The translations under genes were made by a program, and so were the position numbers. From Candidatus Obscuribacterales bacterium (GTDB taxonomy: Bacteria; Cyanobacteriota; Vampirovibrionia; Obscuribacterales; Obscuribacteraceae), in assembly GCA_019637435.1 (NCBI GenBank), contig JAHBVO010000002.1, forward strand, positions 783,519 through 847,518: a stretch of 64,000 nucleotides of DNA, in the 5' to 3' direction. Positions within the stretch are counted from its first letter, which is position 1; every line of letters starts with the position of its first letter. This document shows positions 36,885-44,873 of the stretch, piece after piece. Below the pieces are notes generated by a model that worked only from the letters and a program-made list of their open reading frames with translations, was not told the DNA's origin and did not search any database.

Positions 36885-37091
36885 TTTATCCAACCAGATG
36901 GACAGGGTCTGCGGCTCGACTCCGAGATATTCGCCGTCCTATATTCTACTGTCCTGGTTTCTGGCAATAAGACAACGCCACCAGATACGGTGTATGAAGG
37001 CCAAGAGCCGAACTTCTTCCTCGCTGATGAAAATCGTCCCTGGAAGACCAGGATCTCGCTCTGTCAGTCGATGCCGCTCATCGGAATCTGA
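36885..37091 (+). pseudogene. Gene fragment in frame behind the TPR gene
   Basis: 68 sense codons directly after the TPR stop, in the same frame, reading RLDSEIFAVLYSTVLVSG, TPPDTVYEGQEPNFFLADEN and RPWKTRISLCQSMPLIGI before a TGA. It lacks any ATG, GTG or TTG near its start, yet composition is clearly coding. I interpret it as the 3' part of a gene that lost its start. A read-through extension of the TPR protein is possible but less likely. Family not recognised. Confidence 0.5.
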
Positions 37092-37093
37092 TT

Positions 37094-37180
37094 TTAGAAA
37101 CCTGTAAGGGCAAATGAGATCAGCATGATTAGCGCGATTACGAGCCGAAGTGCCGATTTTTGATAGTGATTCTTAGACAT
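37094..37180 (-). CDS. Possible 28-residue hydrophobic peptide
   Basis: ATG to TAA frame with a basic start (MSKNHYQKSALR) and one hydrophobic stretch (LVIALIMLISFALTGF), like a small membrane peptide or truncated signal sequence. Only a weak GGA lies upstream. Confidence 0.3.
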   Translation of the reverse strand: MSKNHYQKSALRLVIALIMLISFALTGF

Positions 37181-37512
37181 TTAACAATATTCCAAAAGCG
37201 CTGCTACGCCTGCAAACAGAGGCGCTTGGCGGAGGTATTGACCGAAAATTTCTCGGTCGCATCCTATAATTCCACGAAGGCAGAATGAATCAATGACCGC
37301 GAAAACCAAGCCAAGTCAGGCTTTGTGCTTTACATGTCGAATCGATATAATTTTTTAGTATTGAATGCGGTGGCGTAATCGGTCGACAGTAGATCATCTG
37401 GTGAACTGCTTCACAATGGGCGTGATGATTTCTTGCAGGTTTCAGGTTGCGACTCTCCCAGTATGTCGAGCACCCTAAGCAATACCACGTAGAAAATACC
37501 TTCTCTAGACGT
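37181..37512. other. 332-bp intergenic region, no gene seen
   Basis: Between the short peptide frame and the broken gene at 37513. It has one hairpin (GACCGA ... TCGGTC near 37239-37257) without a T-tract and only short frames that do not look like protein. Confidence 0.4.
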
Positions 37513-38071
37513 CTATAGCTCAATCGAGTGGTCGGCTAGTATTCCAGCGACTATTAGCCCCCATCGTCGTGGCTCAAGATGCTTCTGACGGGCTCCGCGT
37601 TTCTTCGGTTGAGTAGACTCGATCGTTCGAGCAAGCAGAGTGGACAACGAACTCAGTTGGCGAGCGATGTGTTTCGCTCGATCTCGTATCTCATTTGAAG
37701 CGCCTTTCGAGCTGTCACCCGGATTGATGCCTTGATCCAGCATGAATAGGTACTCGGCAAGCTTCATTCGATAAAGGACCAGGCCATTCCCATTTGATAT
37801 CGTGTGAAGGCTTTCAATAGCCATTTCTAAGCTCTGTTCTAAACGCTCCATCTCTTCGCGTGATGCAGGTGGAGTGTCTTTTGTTTTCCGTTAAGGATTG
37901 TCTTTGCTTCGTTGTCTGTTGCCGCTGAACACTTATGAATTGCGATCGCTTTAGCCAAGTCGTGCAGAGCTGGTTCAACTAGCTGGTCTTCTCGGATAGC
38001 TCCATCCGAAGCCGTTTTTCCAGTTCGACACGAAATAAGTCCACAACGAAGTCGGTTACCAGAGTGACCAT
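37513..38071 (-). pseudogene. Helical protein gene broken by two single-base frameshifts
   Basis: A strong ribosome site (AAGGGGG, five bases before the ATG at 38071) opens a frame reading DFVVDLFRVELEKRLRMEL that stops after 30 codons. Adding one base near 37990-38000 connects it to EDQLVEPALHDLAKAIAIHK; adding one base to the run of four T at 37879-37882 connects that to the 112-codon frame 37513-37851 (EEMERLEQSLEMAIESLHTI, and the end GLIVAGILADHSIEL). The reconstructed product is about 180 residues, all helical, unknown family. Without the repair only the 112-codon frame would be annotated. Confidence 0.6.
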
Positions 38072-38365
38072 AAACGCCCCCTTACAGACGTTTTCCTTAT
38101 TCAAGAACAAAGCCGACCGGGTAAGGCTCCCGGTTTGCTCCGTCGAGCTAGACCTGCGGTATAAGCATACGGTGCCTTCAGGCGGTCAGAACAGGGCTTA
38201 TAATTTGTTTTGTGCGCGATTAATAATCTGTAAGAAAGGCGGGTGTTATGCGCATTGAACTCACCCTGTGATCGTTTTCGCCTTTTGATCAAACTGTGAT
38301 TAAAGGACCGAGGACATTCCGGGCATATTAGAATGGAACTGCGCACCCTATGGTTTCCAAAATTT

Positions 38366-39172
38366 ATGACATTCCCAGAATCAGAGCGTGAAACTTACAA
38401 GGATAATCCGCTGAAGGAAGTGATCTGTCAGCTGAGGCACCCTGCAATTTTGAAGCTGGAAACGAGTTCCCTTGCTGATTTTCAGGAGAGCTTTCGTCAC
38501 GAGTATCCTGTGTATACAGAGACGCGAAGCCAAGTTCCTGCCGAGGTCGCTCGCTTTTTTCCGGAGGCATTCTCGATTGCGGCATCCCCAGTGGTGCACG
38601 AGTTTGCAACGAAAGACAAACTTTGGACTATTGCTGTCTGTCGAGACTTTATTGCTCTAACGTCGCACAAGTACCTTTCATGGGATGATTTCGAAAAGCG
38701 GCTTAACGCTATAACCAGTAGATTTGTGGAATTGTATAAACCACCTTATTTTACTCGTGTGGGATTGAGATATGTGAATATAATCAAAAGAGAGCAGCTT
38801 GGGTTAAACGATGTGGGATGGCATGAATTGCTGAATCACAAGATTGCGGGCGAACTCTCCGAAACCGATTTTAAGGGGGCGGAGTTTGAGGGAATTGTTA
38901 AACAGCTCGTAATCGGTCTGGACGACAAACATTCTAAAATTAGGTTGCAGCACGGGTTTGTGGCTGAAGGTGCGCAGGTTGAGAAACACTATTTGATTGA
39001 TAGTGACTTTTACACCGAACAGCAAATCGAGGTTAATGATGTCAAAAAACTTCTCAAATACTTCAACAAGGAGTCAGGAAACCTCTTTCGGTGGTGCATC
39101 AGCTCCAAGCTTAGACTTGCATTGGGTCCTATCAAACCTGGAAAAGTTTCCAGAAACAAGCAAACGGCCTGA
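38366..39172 (+). CDS. TIGR04255-family protein
   Basis: 268 residues from the ATG at 38366, chosen because family members start MTFPE... and this gives MTFPESERETYKDNPLKEV; an ATG 11 codons earlier is in frame. Matching features: NPLKEVICQLRHPAILKLE, FQESFRHEYP, and the later YFTRVGLRYVNIIKRE. TIGR04255 is a sporadically distributed family of unknown function. First gene of a three-gene plus-strand cassette. Confidence 0.8.
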   Translation: MTFPESERETYKDNPLKEVICQLRHPAILKLETSSLADFQESFRHEYPVYTETRSQVPAEVARFFPEAFSIAASPVVHEFATKDKLWTIAVCRDFIALTSHKYLSWDDFEKRLNAITSRFVELYKPPYFTRVGLRYVNIIKREQLGLNDVGWHELLNHKIAGELSETDFKGAEFEGIVKQLVIGLDDKHSKIRLQHGFVAEGAQVEKHYLIDSDFYTEQQIEVNDVKKLLKYFNKESGNLFRWCISSKLRLALGPIKPGKVSRNKQTA

Positions 39173-39179
39173 TCCTCCT

Positions 39180-39383
39180 GTGCTATTCTCCCAGTGCAAC
39201 TTGCTCCTAGGCTGTCTCCCCGACGAAGCACTGGAAGACGTCTACGAATATCTTCGCAAGTTATTCCGACTATATAATCCACACCTTGTCGATGCACCGC
39301 GTGCGGTGCCAACCACCACTGTGATTCAGGGAAAATGGGGAAACTCATACATTCGAGAAGACCTGATATTAGACGATCAGTAG
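39180..39383 (+). CDS. Small protein of the TIGR04255 cassette
   Basis: 67 residues if it starts at the GTG at 39180, seven bases after the TIGR04255 stop; the frame is open further upstream (to 38997) and a TTG at 39117 is another option. The core helix LPDEALEDVYEYLRKLFRLY and the C-terminal WGNSYIREDLILDD look like a real product. No ribosome site is clear, so the start is uncertain. Confidence 0.55.
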   Translation: MLFSQCNLLLGCLPDEALEDVYEYLRKLFRLYNPHLVDAPRAVPTTTVIQGKWGNSYIREDLILDDQ

Positions 39384-39396
39384 CGCGAGAATTACT

Positions 39397-39987
39397 TTGT
39401 ACTACGTCCAGGCTACTTTAGAAGGGCGATTAAGGCAGGGAGAAATTTTCTCGCAGCTCGTGCAAACGCATGTAACCTCGGATTCGTTGTTTGGCGAAGA
39501 ACCAAAGATCGCGAAGCGCACCCATCCATATGCTGTTTTGCTGACACAGGATTGTGACTTGGAGCAAGACTGGTTCGCGAGGCAAGACTTGAAGGACGAA
39601 GGTTTGAATAAGGAAAAGAAAGAGCGCTTACTGGCTAGGCTTTTAGGTAGTGTTCTATTCGCCGAAGCAACAACGGCGCAGGATCTCAAAGATCGAATTG
39701 ACTTCGATAAGCGAGTAGTTGAGCGATTTGAACAAAACAAGGACGAGCGGTATCAACTCTTGTCTCCAGCTCCGAAAGAACAGGATCTGCAAGCCGAAGG
39801 CTTTCCAGCCCTGGGGCTGGACTTCAAGAAGTATTTTGCGATTCCTGTGGATGAGGTCTACCTGAGGGTTCAGAACGGCGAGGCGAGAAGGCGCAGCGCG
39901 CTTCAAGTTCCCTATTCCGATCACTTGTCAGATAGATTCTTCGCGTTTCAATCCAGAATCGGATTAGACGTTCAACACGTAACGTAG
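39397..39987 (+). CDS. Unknown protein with LTQDCDLEQD motif, third gene of the TIGR04255 cassette
   Basis: 196 residues, TTG start 13 bp after the previous gene. The N-terminal part reads LRQGEIFSQL and HPYAVLLTQDCDLEQDWF; the conserved-looking Cys and acidic residues suggest an active or metal site, but none is established. The centre is a charged helix (KEKKERLLARLL). I recall proteins with this motif from other genomes but no function. Its close spacing implies co-expression with the TIGR04255 protein. Confidence 0.65.
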   Translation: MYYVQATLEGRLRQGEIFSQLVQTHVTSDSLFGEEPKIAKRTHPYAVLLTQDCDLEQDWFARQDLKDEGLNKEKKERLLARLLGSVLFAEATTAQDLKDRIDFDKRVVERFEQNKDERYQLLSPAPKEQDLQAEGFPALGLDFKKYFAIPVDEVYLRVQNGEARRRSALQVPYSDHLSDRFFAFQSRIGLDVQHVT

Positions 39988-40033
39988 TTACTTGAGTTCT
40001 CGGCTATTTCTCGGATAATTCAAAAACAAAGTC

Positions 40034-40058
40034 AAAAAAGAAAACCGCCTTTCGGCGG
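40034..40058 (-). terminator. Rho-independent terminator behind tRNA-Leu
   Basis: On the minus strand CCGCC, GAAA loop and GGCGG are followed by TTTTCTTTTTT. It lies downstream of the tRNA-Leu and its truncated copy. Confidence 0.8.
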
Positions 40059-40069
40059 AGATTGGCTTA

Positions 40070-40133
40070 CTGGGCGAGAGAGGACTTGAACCTCCACGTA
40101 TTGCTACACTAGATCCTAAGTCTAGCGAGAGCC
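40070..40133 (-). pseudogene. 5'-truncated tRNA-Leu (UAG) copy
   Basis: The minus strand has a complete anticodon arm (CTAGA-CTTAGGA-TCTAG, anticodon TAG), the same variable arm as the intact tRNA, a T arm (GGAGG-TTCAAGT-CCTCT) and the 3' acceptor CTCGCCC-A. The 5' acceptor strand (GGGCGAG expected) and D arm are not found. Stem differences from the intact copy are compensatory, so it was once a separate functional tRNA. Confidence 0.6.
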
Positions 40134-40194
40134 TGTTTACCCTTGATTATAACGGCGTCGCTTAAATGCCATTAATTTTAATTCGGAAGCGAAA

Positions 40195-40275
40195 TGGGCG
40201 GGGTGGGACTTGAACCCACACGTATTGCTACACTAGTTCCTAAGACTAGCGCGTCTGCCATTCCGCCACCCGCCC
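40195..40275 (-). tRNA. tRNA-Leu (UAG anticodon)
   Basis: 81 bases. The acceptor GGGCGGG pairs with CCCGCCC, discriminator A. D arm with GGAATGGCAGACGC, anticodon arm CTAGT-CTTAGGA-ACTAG with anticodon TAG (reads CUA), a long class II variable arm, and T arm GTGGG-TTCAAGT-CCCAC. CCA is not encoded. Confidence 0.95.
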
Positions 40276-40427
40276 ATGTTTCAAAGGGTTTTGGTTTGCA
40301 GGAGTTCAGCATAGCATATAGACGGCGTCCGGTTTAGTGCGCCAGGCGCTCTGTTGCGAAGCTGAAAAGCTGGCAACCTAAGTCGCGCCCCGAACCGCTT
40401 CCCATTGCTCGCTTGTCAAGTTTTGTC

Positions 40428-42578
40428 CTAGTTCTTGACGACCCGCTTCAGCGTCGGGATGATTTGCTTGATCTTCTTCTCAAGCTCTTCTTCGCTAATT
40501 GCCAGCGGAACAAATTGGCACGCGACCAGGCGATCCTCGTGTTTCAGATACACGATATATTCTTTTGAAACCTTTCCGCGCTTCGGCAAGGATTTGGTTT
40601 CGCTGCCGGCGAAGTCGGTTTCACCGCCAGAAGATGATTCGGTGTTACCGCCTTCGGTGGCGGAGCTGGTTCCATCTGTGGTATCTGAACTGGTTCCATC
40701 AGCGGTGGCGGAACTGGTTCCGTCTGCGGTACCGGAACTGGTTCCGTCTGCGGTGGCTGGACTGGTGCCGTCTGTGGTGCTGGAACTGGTTCCATCTGCG
40801 GTGCCGGAGTCGGCGACATTTGCGGAAGATGTCCCGCCAGACCCTGATGCATCAGAACCCGCCGCATCCGCCGGGAACGTAATCTCCTGAACGAAAACCG
40901 TATCCACATCAAGGTCCGGGAATTGGTCTGTAATGTTTTCCCAGTTCTGATCGCTCAAATCAGGAAACAGTTTTTTGAACAGACTTTGCGCTGCTTGTAC
41001 TGGACTAATGTCGGACGGCGAGAGCTCGACGGGGGTAAACAGCACGTTTTGATCTGTATGCGCGCCGTTTGTTTCTCCCGATGAACCCGTCAGCAATGGT
41101 GCCGGCACTGAGCTCGTCAAGTCGCCCTCGTAGCCAACCTTCATCTTCAGATCTTTATCGATTGATGCCAGTTGCAAATAGTCCGATTGTCTTTTCAGTT
41201 TGCCGTACTCAATTTTGCCATCGAATTCTTTGTCGACCGGTGCTTCATCAGTCGTTTCCGGCTTGACGACAATCGCCTCGTTGTTCTTCATTAGCATGTA
41301 AACAATCCCGCCCATGGCACCACATGCGATGACGATTGCGATACCAATTAAAAGCGGGAGTGGAATTTTCTTCTCGTCATTAGCCTGGTAAGACCCGCTC
41401 GTGGCGCCGCTGCGCTTCGATGCGTTTCTCCCGCTTACCGATTTCTGTGCCTGCAGAGATTGGTGTGAGCGCTGAGTGGTTTTCTTCTTCGCCGAAACCG
41501 ACGGCATCGACCCTGATGTCATCTTCGTCGGCGCCATCGCGATCATCTCTTCCGAAACGCCCGCAATCGTGTTCTCCTTGGTCAAATGCAGTGAGGAACT
41601 CAATATCCTGAGATTTCCCGCTTCGAGAATTTGATCGCGAAACTCGCGCATGTCCGCTTGACGTTCTTCGGGATCCTTCGAGAGCGCCTGCATGATCGCG
41701 TCTTCGAGTTGCCCCGGTATATCCAGTCCAGGTGCTACTTCACTCAACGTCGGCGGATCTTCATTGACGTGTTTCATCAAGGTTTCCATCGGCGATGTTC
41801 CGCCGAGCGGAGGCTGTCCTGCAAGCGCTTCGTAGAGGACGCACGCAAGCGAATAGATATCCGTCTTCTTGCCGACGTGTTCGCCGCTGCACTGCTCAGG
41901 GCTCATGTAGAGCGGCGATCCGAAGACCTCGCCGCTTGTCGTAAGCTTATGAATCGTCGATCCATCTTGCCCCAGCATTTTTGCAATGCCGAAATCGAAG
42001 ATGGTAAGCGACTCTTCGCCGTTCTTTTCTTTGCGAACCAGCAGGTTCGACGGTTTTATATCGCGGTGGATAACGCCTTGATCATGTGCATGCGCGAGTG
42101 CGTCGCATGCCTGCGCGAACAGCGGGATGGCGCGGTCCGGCGCCAGGTGTTTCTCGCGCTTGATGATGTCGGACAGCACGTCTCCTTCGAGGTAGTCCAT
42201 GATCAGATACGGCGTTCCGTTCGAATCCATGAGCCCGTAATCGAAGACTGTGACGATGTTCGGGTGTCGCAGCGCTGAGACCGCGTTCGATTCCTGTTTA
42301 AAGCGCTGCAGCAACTGCGGCACGGCGACCAGCTCTTGGCGCAACGTCTTGACCGCCACCATGCGGTTCATCATGTTGTGCTTCGCCTTGTAAACGACGC
42401 TCATGCCGCCTTTTCCGAGCATCGACAAGATCTCGTACTTATCAGCAATCACCATCCCCAGCATAGGGTCTTTCGCCCGAGACGTCATCGGGGAGCCGTC
42501 GCGCGGGCAGATTTTGAGACCAGTTTCGTCCTCGAACTGGCACTTCGCGCAAACTCTTTTTGTAGCCTTGCCGGTCAT
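40428..42578 (-). CDS. Membrane Ser/Thr protein kinase (PknB type) with zinc ribbon and octapeptide-repeat outer domain
   Basis: 716 residues. An N-terminal zinc ribbon (CAKCQFEDETGLKICPRDG) precedes the kinase domain (about 48-320) with LGKGGMSVVYKAKH, VAVKTL, VIHRDIKPSNLL, FDFGIAKM and GSPLYMSPEQC. After a basic linker there is one membrane helix (about 410-430, LLIGIAIVIACGAMGGIVYM). The outer part contains a tandem TADGTSSA-type repeat and ends in a small domain (KEYIVYLKHEDRLVACQFV). Kinase motifs are complete, so it should be active. Neighbour to tRNA-Leu; likely monocistronic. Confidence 0.93.
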   Translation of the reverse strand: MTGKATKRVCAKCQFEDETGLKICPRDGSPMTSRAKDPMLGMVIADKYEILSMLGKGGMSVVYKAKHNMMNRMVAVKTLRQELVAVPQLLQRFKQESNAVSALRHPNIVTVFDYGLMDSNGTPYLIMDYLEGDVLSDIIKREKHLAPDRAIPLFAQACDALAHAHDQGVIHRDIKPSNLLVRKEKNGEESLTIFDFGIAKMLGQDGSTIHKLTTSGEVFGSPLYMSPEQCSGEHVGKKTDIYSLACVLYEALAGQPPLGGTSPMETLMKHVNEDPPTLSEVAPGLDIPGQLEDAIMQALSKDPEERQADMREFRDQILEAGNLRILSSSLHLTKENTIAGVSEEMIAMAPTKMTSGSMPSVSAKKKTTQRSHQSLQAQKSVSGRNASKRSGATSGSYQANDEKKIPLPLLIGIAIVIACGAMGGIVYMLMKNNEAIVVKPETTDEAPVDKEFDGKIEYGKLKRQSDYLQLASIDKDLKMKVGYEGDLTSSVPAPLLTGSSGETNGAHTDQNVLFTPVELSPSDISPVQAAQSLFKKLFPDLSDQNWENITDQFPDLDVDTVFVQEITFPADAAGSDASGSGGTSSANVADSGTADGTSSSTTDGTSPATADGTSSGTADGTSSATADGTSSDTTDGTSSATEGGNTESSSGGETDFAGSETKSLPKRGKVSKEYIVYLKHEDRLVACQFVPLAISEEELEKKIKQIIPTLKRVVKN
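40660..40803 (-). repeat. Six 24-bp tandem repeats inside the kinase gene
   Basis: Six head-to-tail 24-bp units coding for (S/T)-x-A/T-DGTSS octapeptides in the outer part of the kinase. Same unit length and copy number as the array in lhr, with a different peptide. Confidence 0.9.
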
Positions 42579-42983
42579 CCTACCCCCTCAGGCTATTGTA
42601 CGGGACGCGGAGCGATGGTTGTCAGTTTAGTTTCTCATTCTAGATAGAAAATTCACTTTTTGCCAACTATGTCAAGCGCTCTGTTGTGTTGCGGCGATTG
42701 GCGTCAGCGATTTATGTTAGGTAGCTTACACAATTATTTCGATTGGAGTTTTCTGAATTTCATATCCGACGGTTTGAGCAAATGCGAGACGCAGCTTGCG
42801 TTTTGCTGACCGATTTTGGATATGAAACAGATATGCGCTTCTCGCGACGACTGAAGACGTCGAATAGGAGTAGCGGACTATCGCATCCTAATTTGTGGTA
42901 TCCATATGTGAATGTAGTACGGCGCTCGAAAACGCCCGTCAGATCGTGGAAGCCATTGACTACTCTAAATTTGAGGACTTTTC
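42579..42983. other. 405-bp intergenic region
   Basis: Between the divergent kinase and the AIM24-like gene; it must hold both promoters. A 101-codon plus-strand frame (42743-43048) overlaps the start of the next gene and does not look like protein. Nothing else recognised. Confidence 0.45.
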
Positions 42984-43682
42984 ATGAGATACGAAGTCAT
43001 TCATCCCGGTTCAAACGCGTTGGTGCAAGTGCACCTCGATCCGTATGAACACATCCAGGCGCAAGCAGGCGCTATGGTCTCGCGGAGCGAGGCAATTCAA
43101 GTGATCGGTACGCTCACCGGAGGTATGTGGCGCTCCTTCAAACGATCGGCGCTGGGTGGCGAGTCGCTGTTTTTCCAGGAACTCAAAGCTGAAAATGGTG
43201 CCGGTGAAGTTATGATAGCGCCGGCGGTGCCAGGCGATATCAAAGTATTGCCGGTGACAGGCGGTCAAGATTATTACGTCAAGAATGGCAGTCTGCTAGC
43301 CAGTTTTGAGAACGTGACAATTGACACCAAAATGCAAAAAATTTCGCGAGGTTTATTTTCGGGCGCAGGTCTCTTCGTGATTCATGCGACCGGTACGGGG
43401 AGCATTGCCGTAAGCGCGTTTGGTGCGCTGATTGAAGTGCCTGTGCCTGCCGGTCAGAAGTATGTCGTCGATAACGGTCACCTTGTCGCCTGGTATGGAG
43501 ATATGGAATACCGCATCGTGCGCGGCGGTAAGTCGTGGATTTCCAGCGTGACGTCCGGCGAAGGGCTTGCTTGCGAATTCACCGGACCGGGTAAAATCTG
43601 GATGCAGAGTCGAAATCCGGAAGCGTTTGGCGCCTGGATCAAGACATTCGTGCCGACCGGTGGTGGCGTTTCGATTTTCTAA
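42984..43682 (+). CDS. AIM24/TIGR00266-family protein
   Basis: 232 residues, soluble, made of repeated beta-strands and Gly-rich turns. Family features: AQAGAMVSRSEAI near the N-terminus, the Gly/Trp loop LTGGMWRSFKRSALGGESLF, LFSGAGLFVIHATGTGSIAV, and the C-terminal FVPTGGG. Function in bacteria is unknown; the mitochondrial AIM24 affects inner-membrane organisation. The M48 protease follows closely on the same strand. Confidence 0.9.
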   Translation: MRYEVIHPGSNALVQVHLDPYEHIQAQAGAMVSRSEAIQVIGTLTGGMWRSFKRSALGGESLFFQELKAENGAGEVMIAPAVPGDIKVLPVTGGQDYYVKNGSLLASFENVTIDTKMQKISRGLFSGAGLFVIHATGTGSIAVSAFGALIEVPVPAGQKYVVDNGHLVAWYGDMEYRIVRGGKSWISSVTSGEGLACEFTGPGKIWMQSRNPEAFGAWIKTFVPTGGGVSIF

Positions 43683-43742
43683 AGGCAGTCCAGGCACATT
43701 GTGAGTGGTGGCATACTTCGGTTTCGCCAGGAGTCGATAAAC

Positions 43743-44852
43743 ATGACCGACGAACTTATGAGGAGCGACGCGCCGCGTTCTTACCAGGCGCGTTTCTACC
43801 GGCCGAACTCTGGCGATTTCGAAGTGGTATCACTTCGTGTCGAGGGGCACACTCTTGTGACTGCCACCATTAATGGTGACCAAAACTATGAGCTCTCTGA
43901 CCTCAATCTGGAGCTCACGGGGCAAGAGGGCGACAAAATCCGTTTGACTCATGTGCCGACAGGAACATCGATTCTGTGCACAGACAAACATCTCCTTGTG
44001 GACTTGCAGCAGCACGGCGGGCACGGCGAGATCGGTCGCGTCGCTAAAAAGGCGCATCGAGAGCTCGGCAGTTTGCCTTTTCGAAACGCGGCTATCATCT
44101 GGGGAATCGTTGGTACGATTGTCGCGACCATTGCCGGTCTGATTTTCGGATATGATCCGCTCGTCAATCTGGCGATGAAAAACATTCCGCCGTCAGCCGA
44201 GGAAAGTATCGGGAAAATGTACGCGGACGATGAGAAACTCGACCAGAAGTCTGAAGAGTGGAAACGTGTTGATCGCATCGGGAAGAAATTGGTTTCGAAG
44301 CTAAAGAATAATCCCTATAAGTTTCGGTTCTATATCGAAGACAAGGATGAGATAAACGCATACGCTGTTCCTGGAGGCACCATTGTGGTGCTTTCGAAAC
44401 TGGTGAAAGACGCGAAGAGCGACGATGAGATCGCCTGTGTCATGGGGCACGAAATTGGGCACGTAATTCACCGCGATACGCTTCGGCGGCTGATGCATAC
44501 AGGTGGACTGGGATTGACACTTGCTATCATATCTGGTGGCATGATTTCAAACGAGCAAATTAAGGCGTTCATCCCTGCGCTGCAAAAACTGGAGAGCTTG
44601 AACTTCAGTCGCACACAGGAAGCTGCAGCTGATAAGACCGGGATTCGGCTAACGGTTTTGTCCGGCTACGATGGAGCGGCAATGATTGAGTTCTTTCAAC
44701 GGCTGGAAAAGGATAGACCGCAGATCTTAAAGGACGCGCTCGCCATCATGAGTGATCACCCGATGTCGGAGGATCGCATCAAGATGATCCGAGTCGAAAA
44801 TGCCAAAGCGAAGGCGCTCATGAAGCAAGGCAAAGACCCGGATCTGGACTAG
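43743..44852 (+). CDS. Membrane-anchored M48-family zinc metalloprotease
   Basis: 369 residues from the ATG at 43743 (AGGAG ten bases upstream). The N-terminal part (about 1-110) is a beta-rich domain of unknown type; one membrane segment follows (about 118-142, AAIIWGIVGTIVATIAGLIFG). The protease domain has the zinc motif MGHEIGHVIHR (His236 and His240) and the third ligand in the SRTQEAAADKTG region. AVPGGTIVVLSKLV is typical for M48. Probably degrades damaged envelope proteins. Confidence 0.92.
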   Translation: MTDELMRSDAPRSYQARFYRPNSGDFEVVSLRVEGHTLVTATINGDQNYELSDLNLELTGQEGDKIRLTHVPTGTSILCTDKHLLVDLQQHGGHGEIGRVAKKAHRELGSLPFRNAAIIWGIVGTIVATIAGLIFGYDPLVNLAMKNIPPSAEESIGKMYADDEKLDQKSEEWKRVDRIGKKLVSKLKNNPYKFRFYIEDKDEINAYAVPGGTIVVLSKLVKDAKSDDEIACVMGHEIGHVIHRDTLRRLMHTGGLGLTLAIISGGMISNEQIKAFIPALQKLESLNFSRTQEAAADKTGIRLTVLSGYDGAAMIEFFQRLEKDRPQILKDALAIMSDHPMSEDRIKMIRVENAKAKALMKQGKDPDLD

Positions 44853-44873
44853 GGCGACTGAGTGGTTCGCCAG

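Noticed and set aside
36898..37107. 69-codon plus-strand frame
   Set aside because: Shadow of the fragment at 36885-37091, whose frame has much better coding composition.
38005..38100. Possible serine-recombinase zinc-ribbon remnant on the minus strand (RCGLISCRTGK in a third frame)
   Set aside because: The frame overlaps the better-supported start of the broken helical gene, and the resemblance is a single short motif.
38115..38135. CCGGG/CCCGG hairpin as a terminator
   Set aside because: No T-tract on either strand and no gene ending just before it on the matching strand.
40070..40194. Second functional tRNA-Leu, possibly with an intron
   Set aside because: No 5' acceptor strand or D arm can be found within about 80 bases upstream, and no intron boundary is visible in the anticodon loop.
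42743..43048. 101-codon plus-strand frame
   Set aside because: Overlaps the start of the AIM24-like gene by 65 bp, has no ribosome site and reads Arg/Ser-rich without protein-like pattern.
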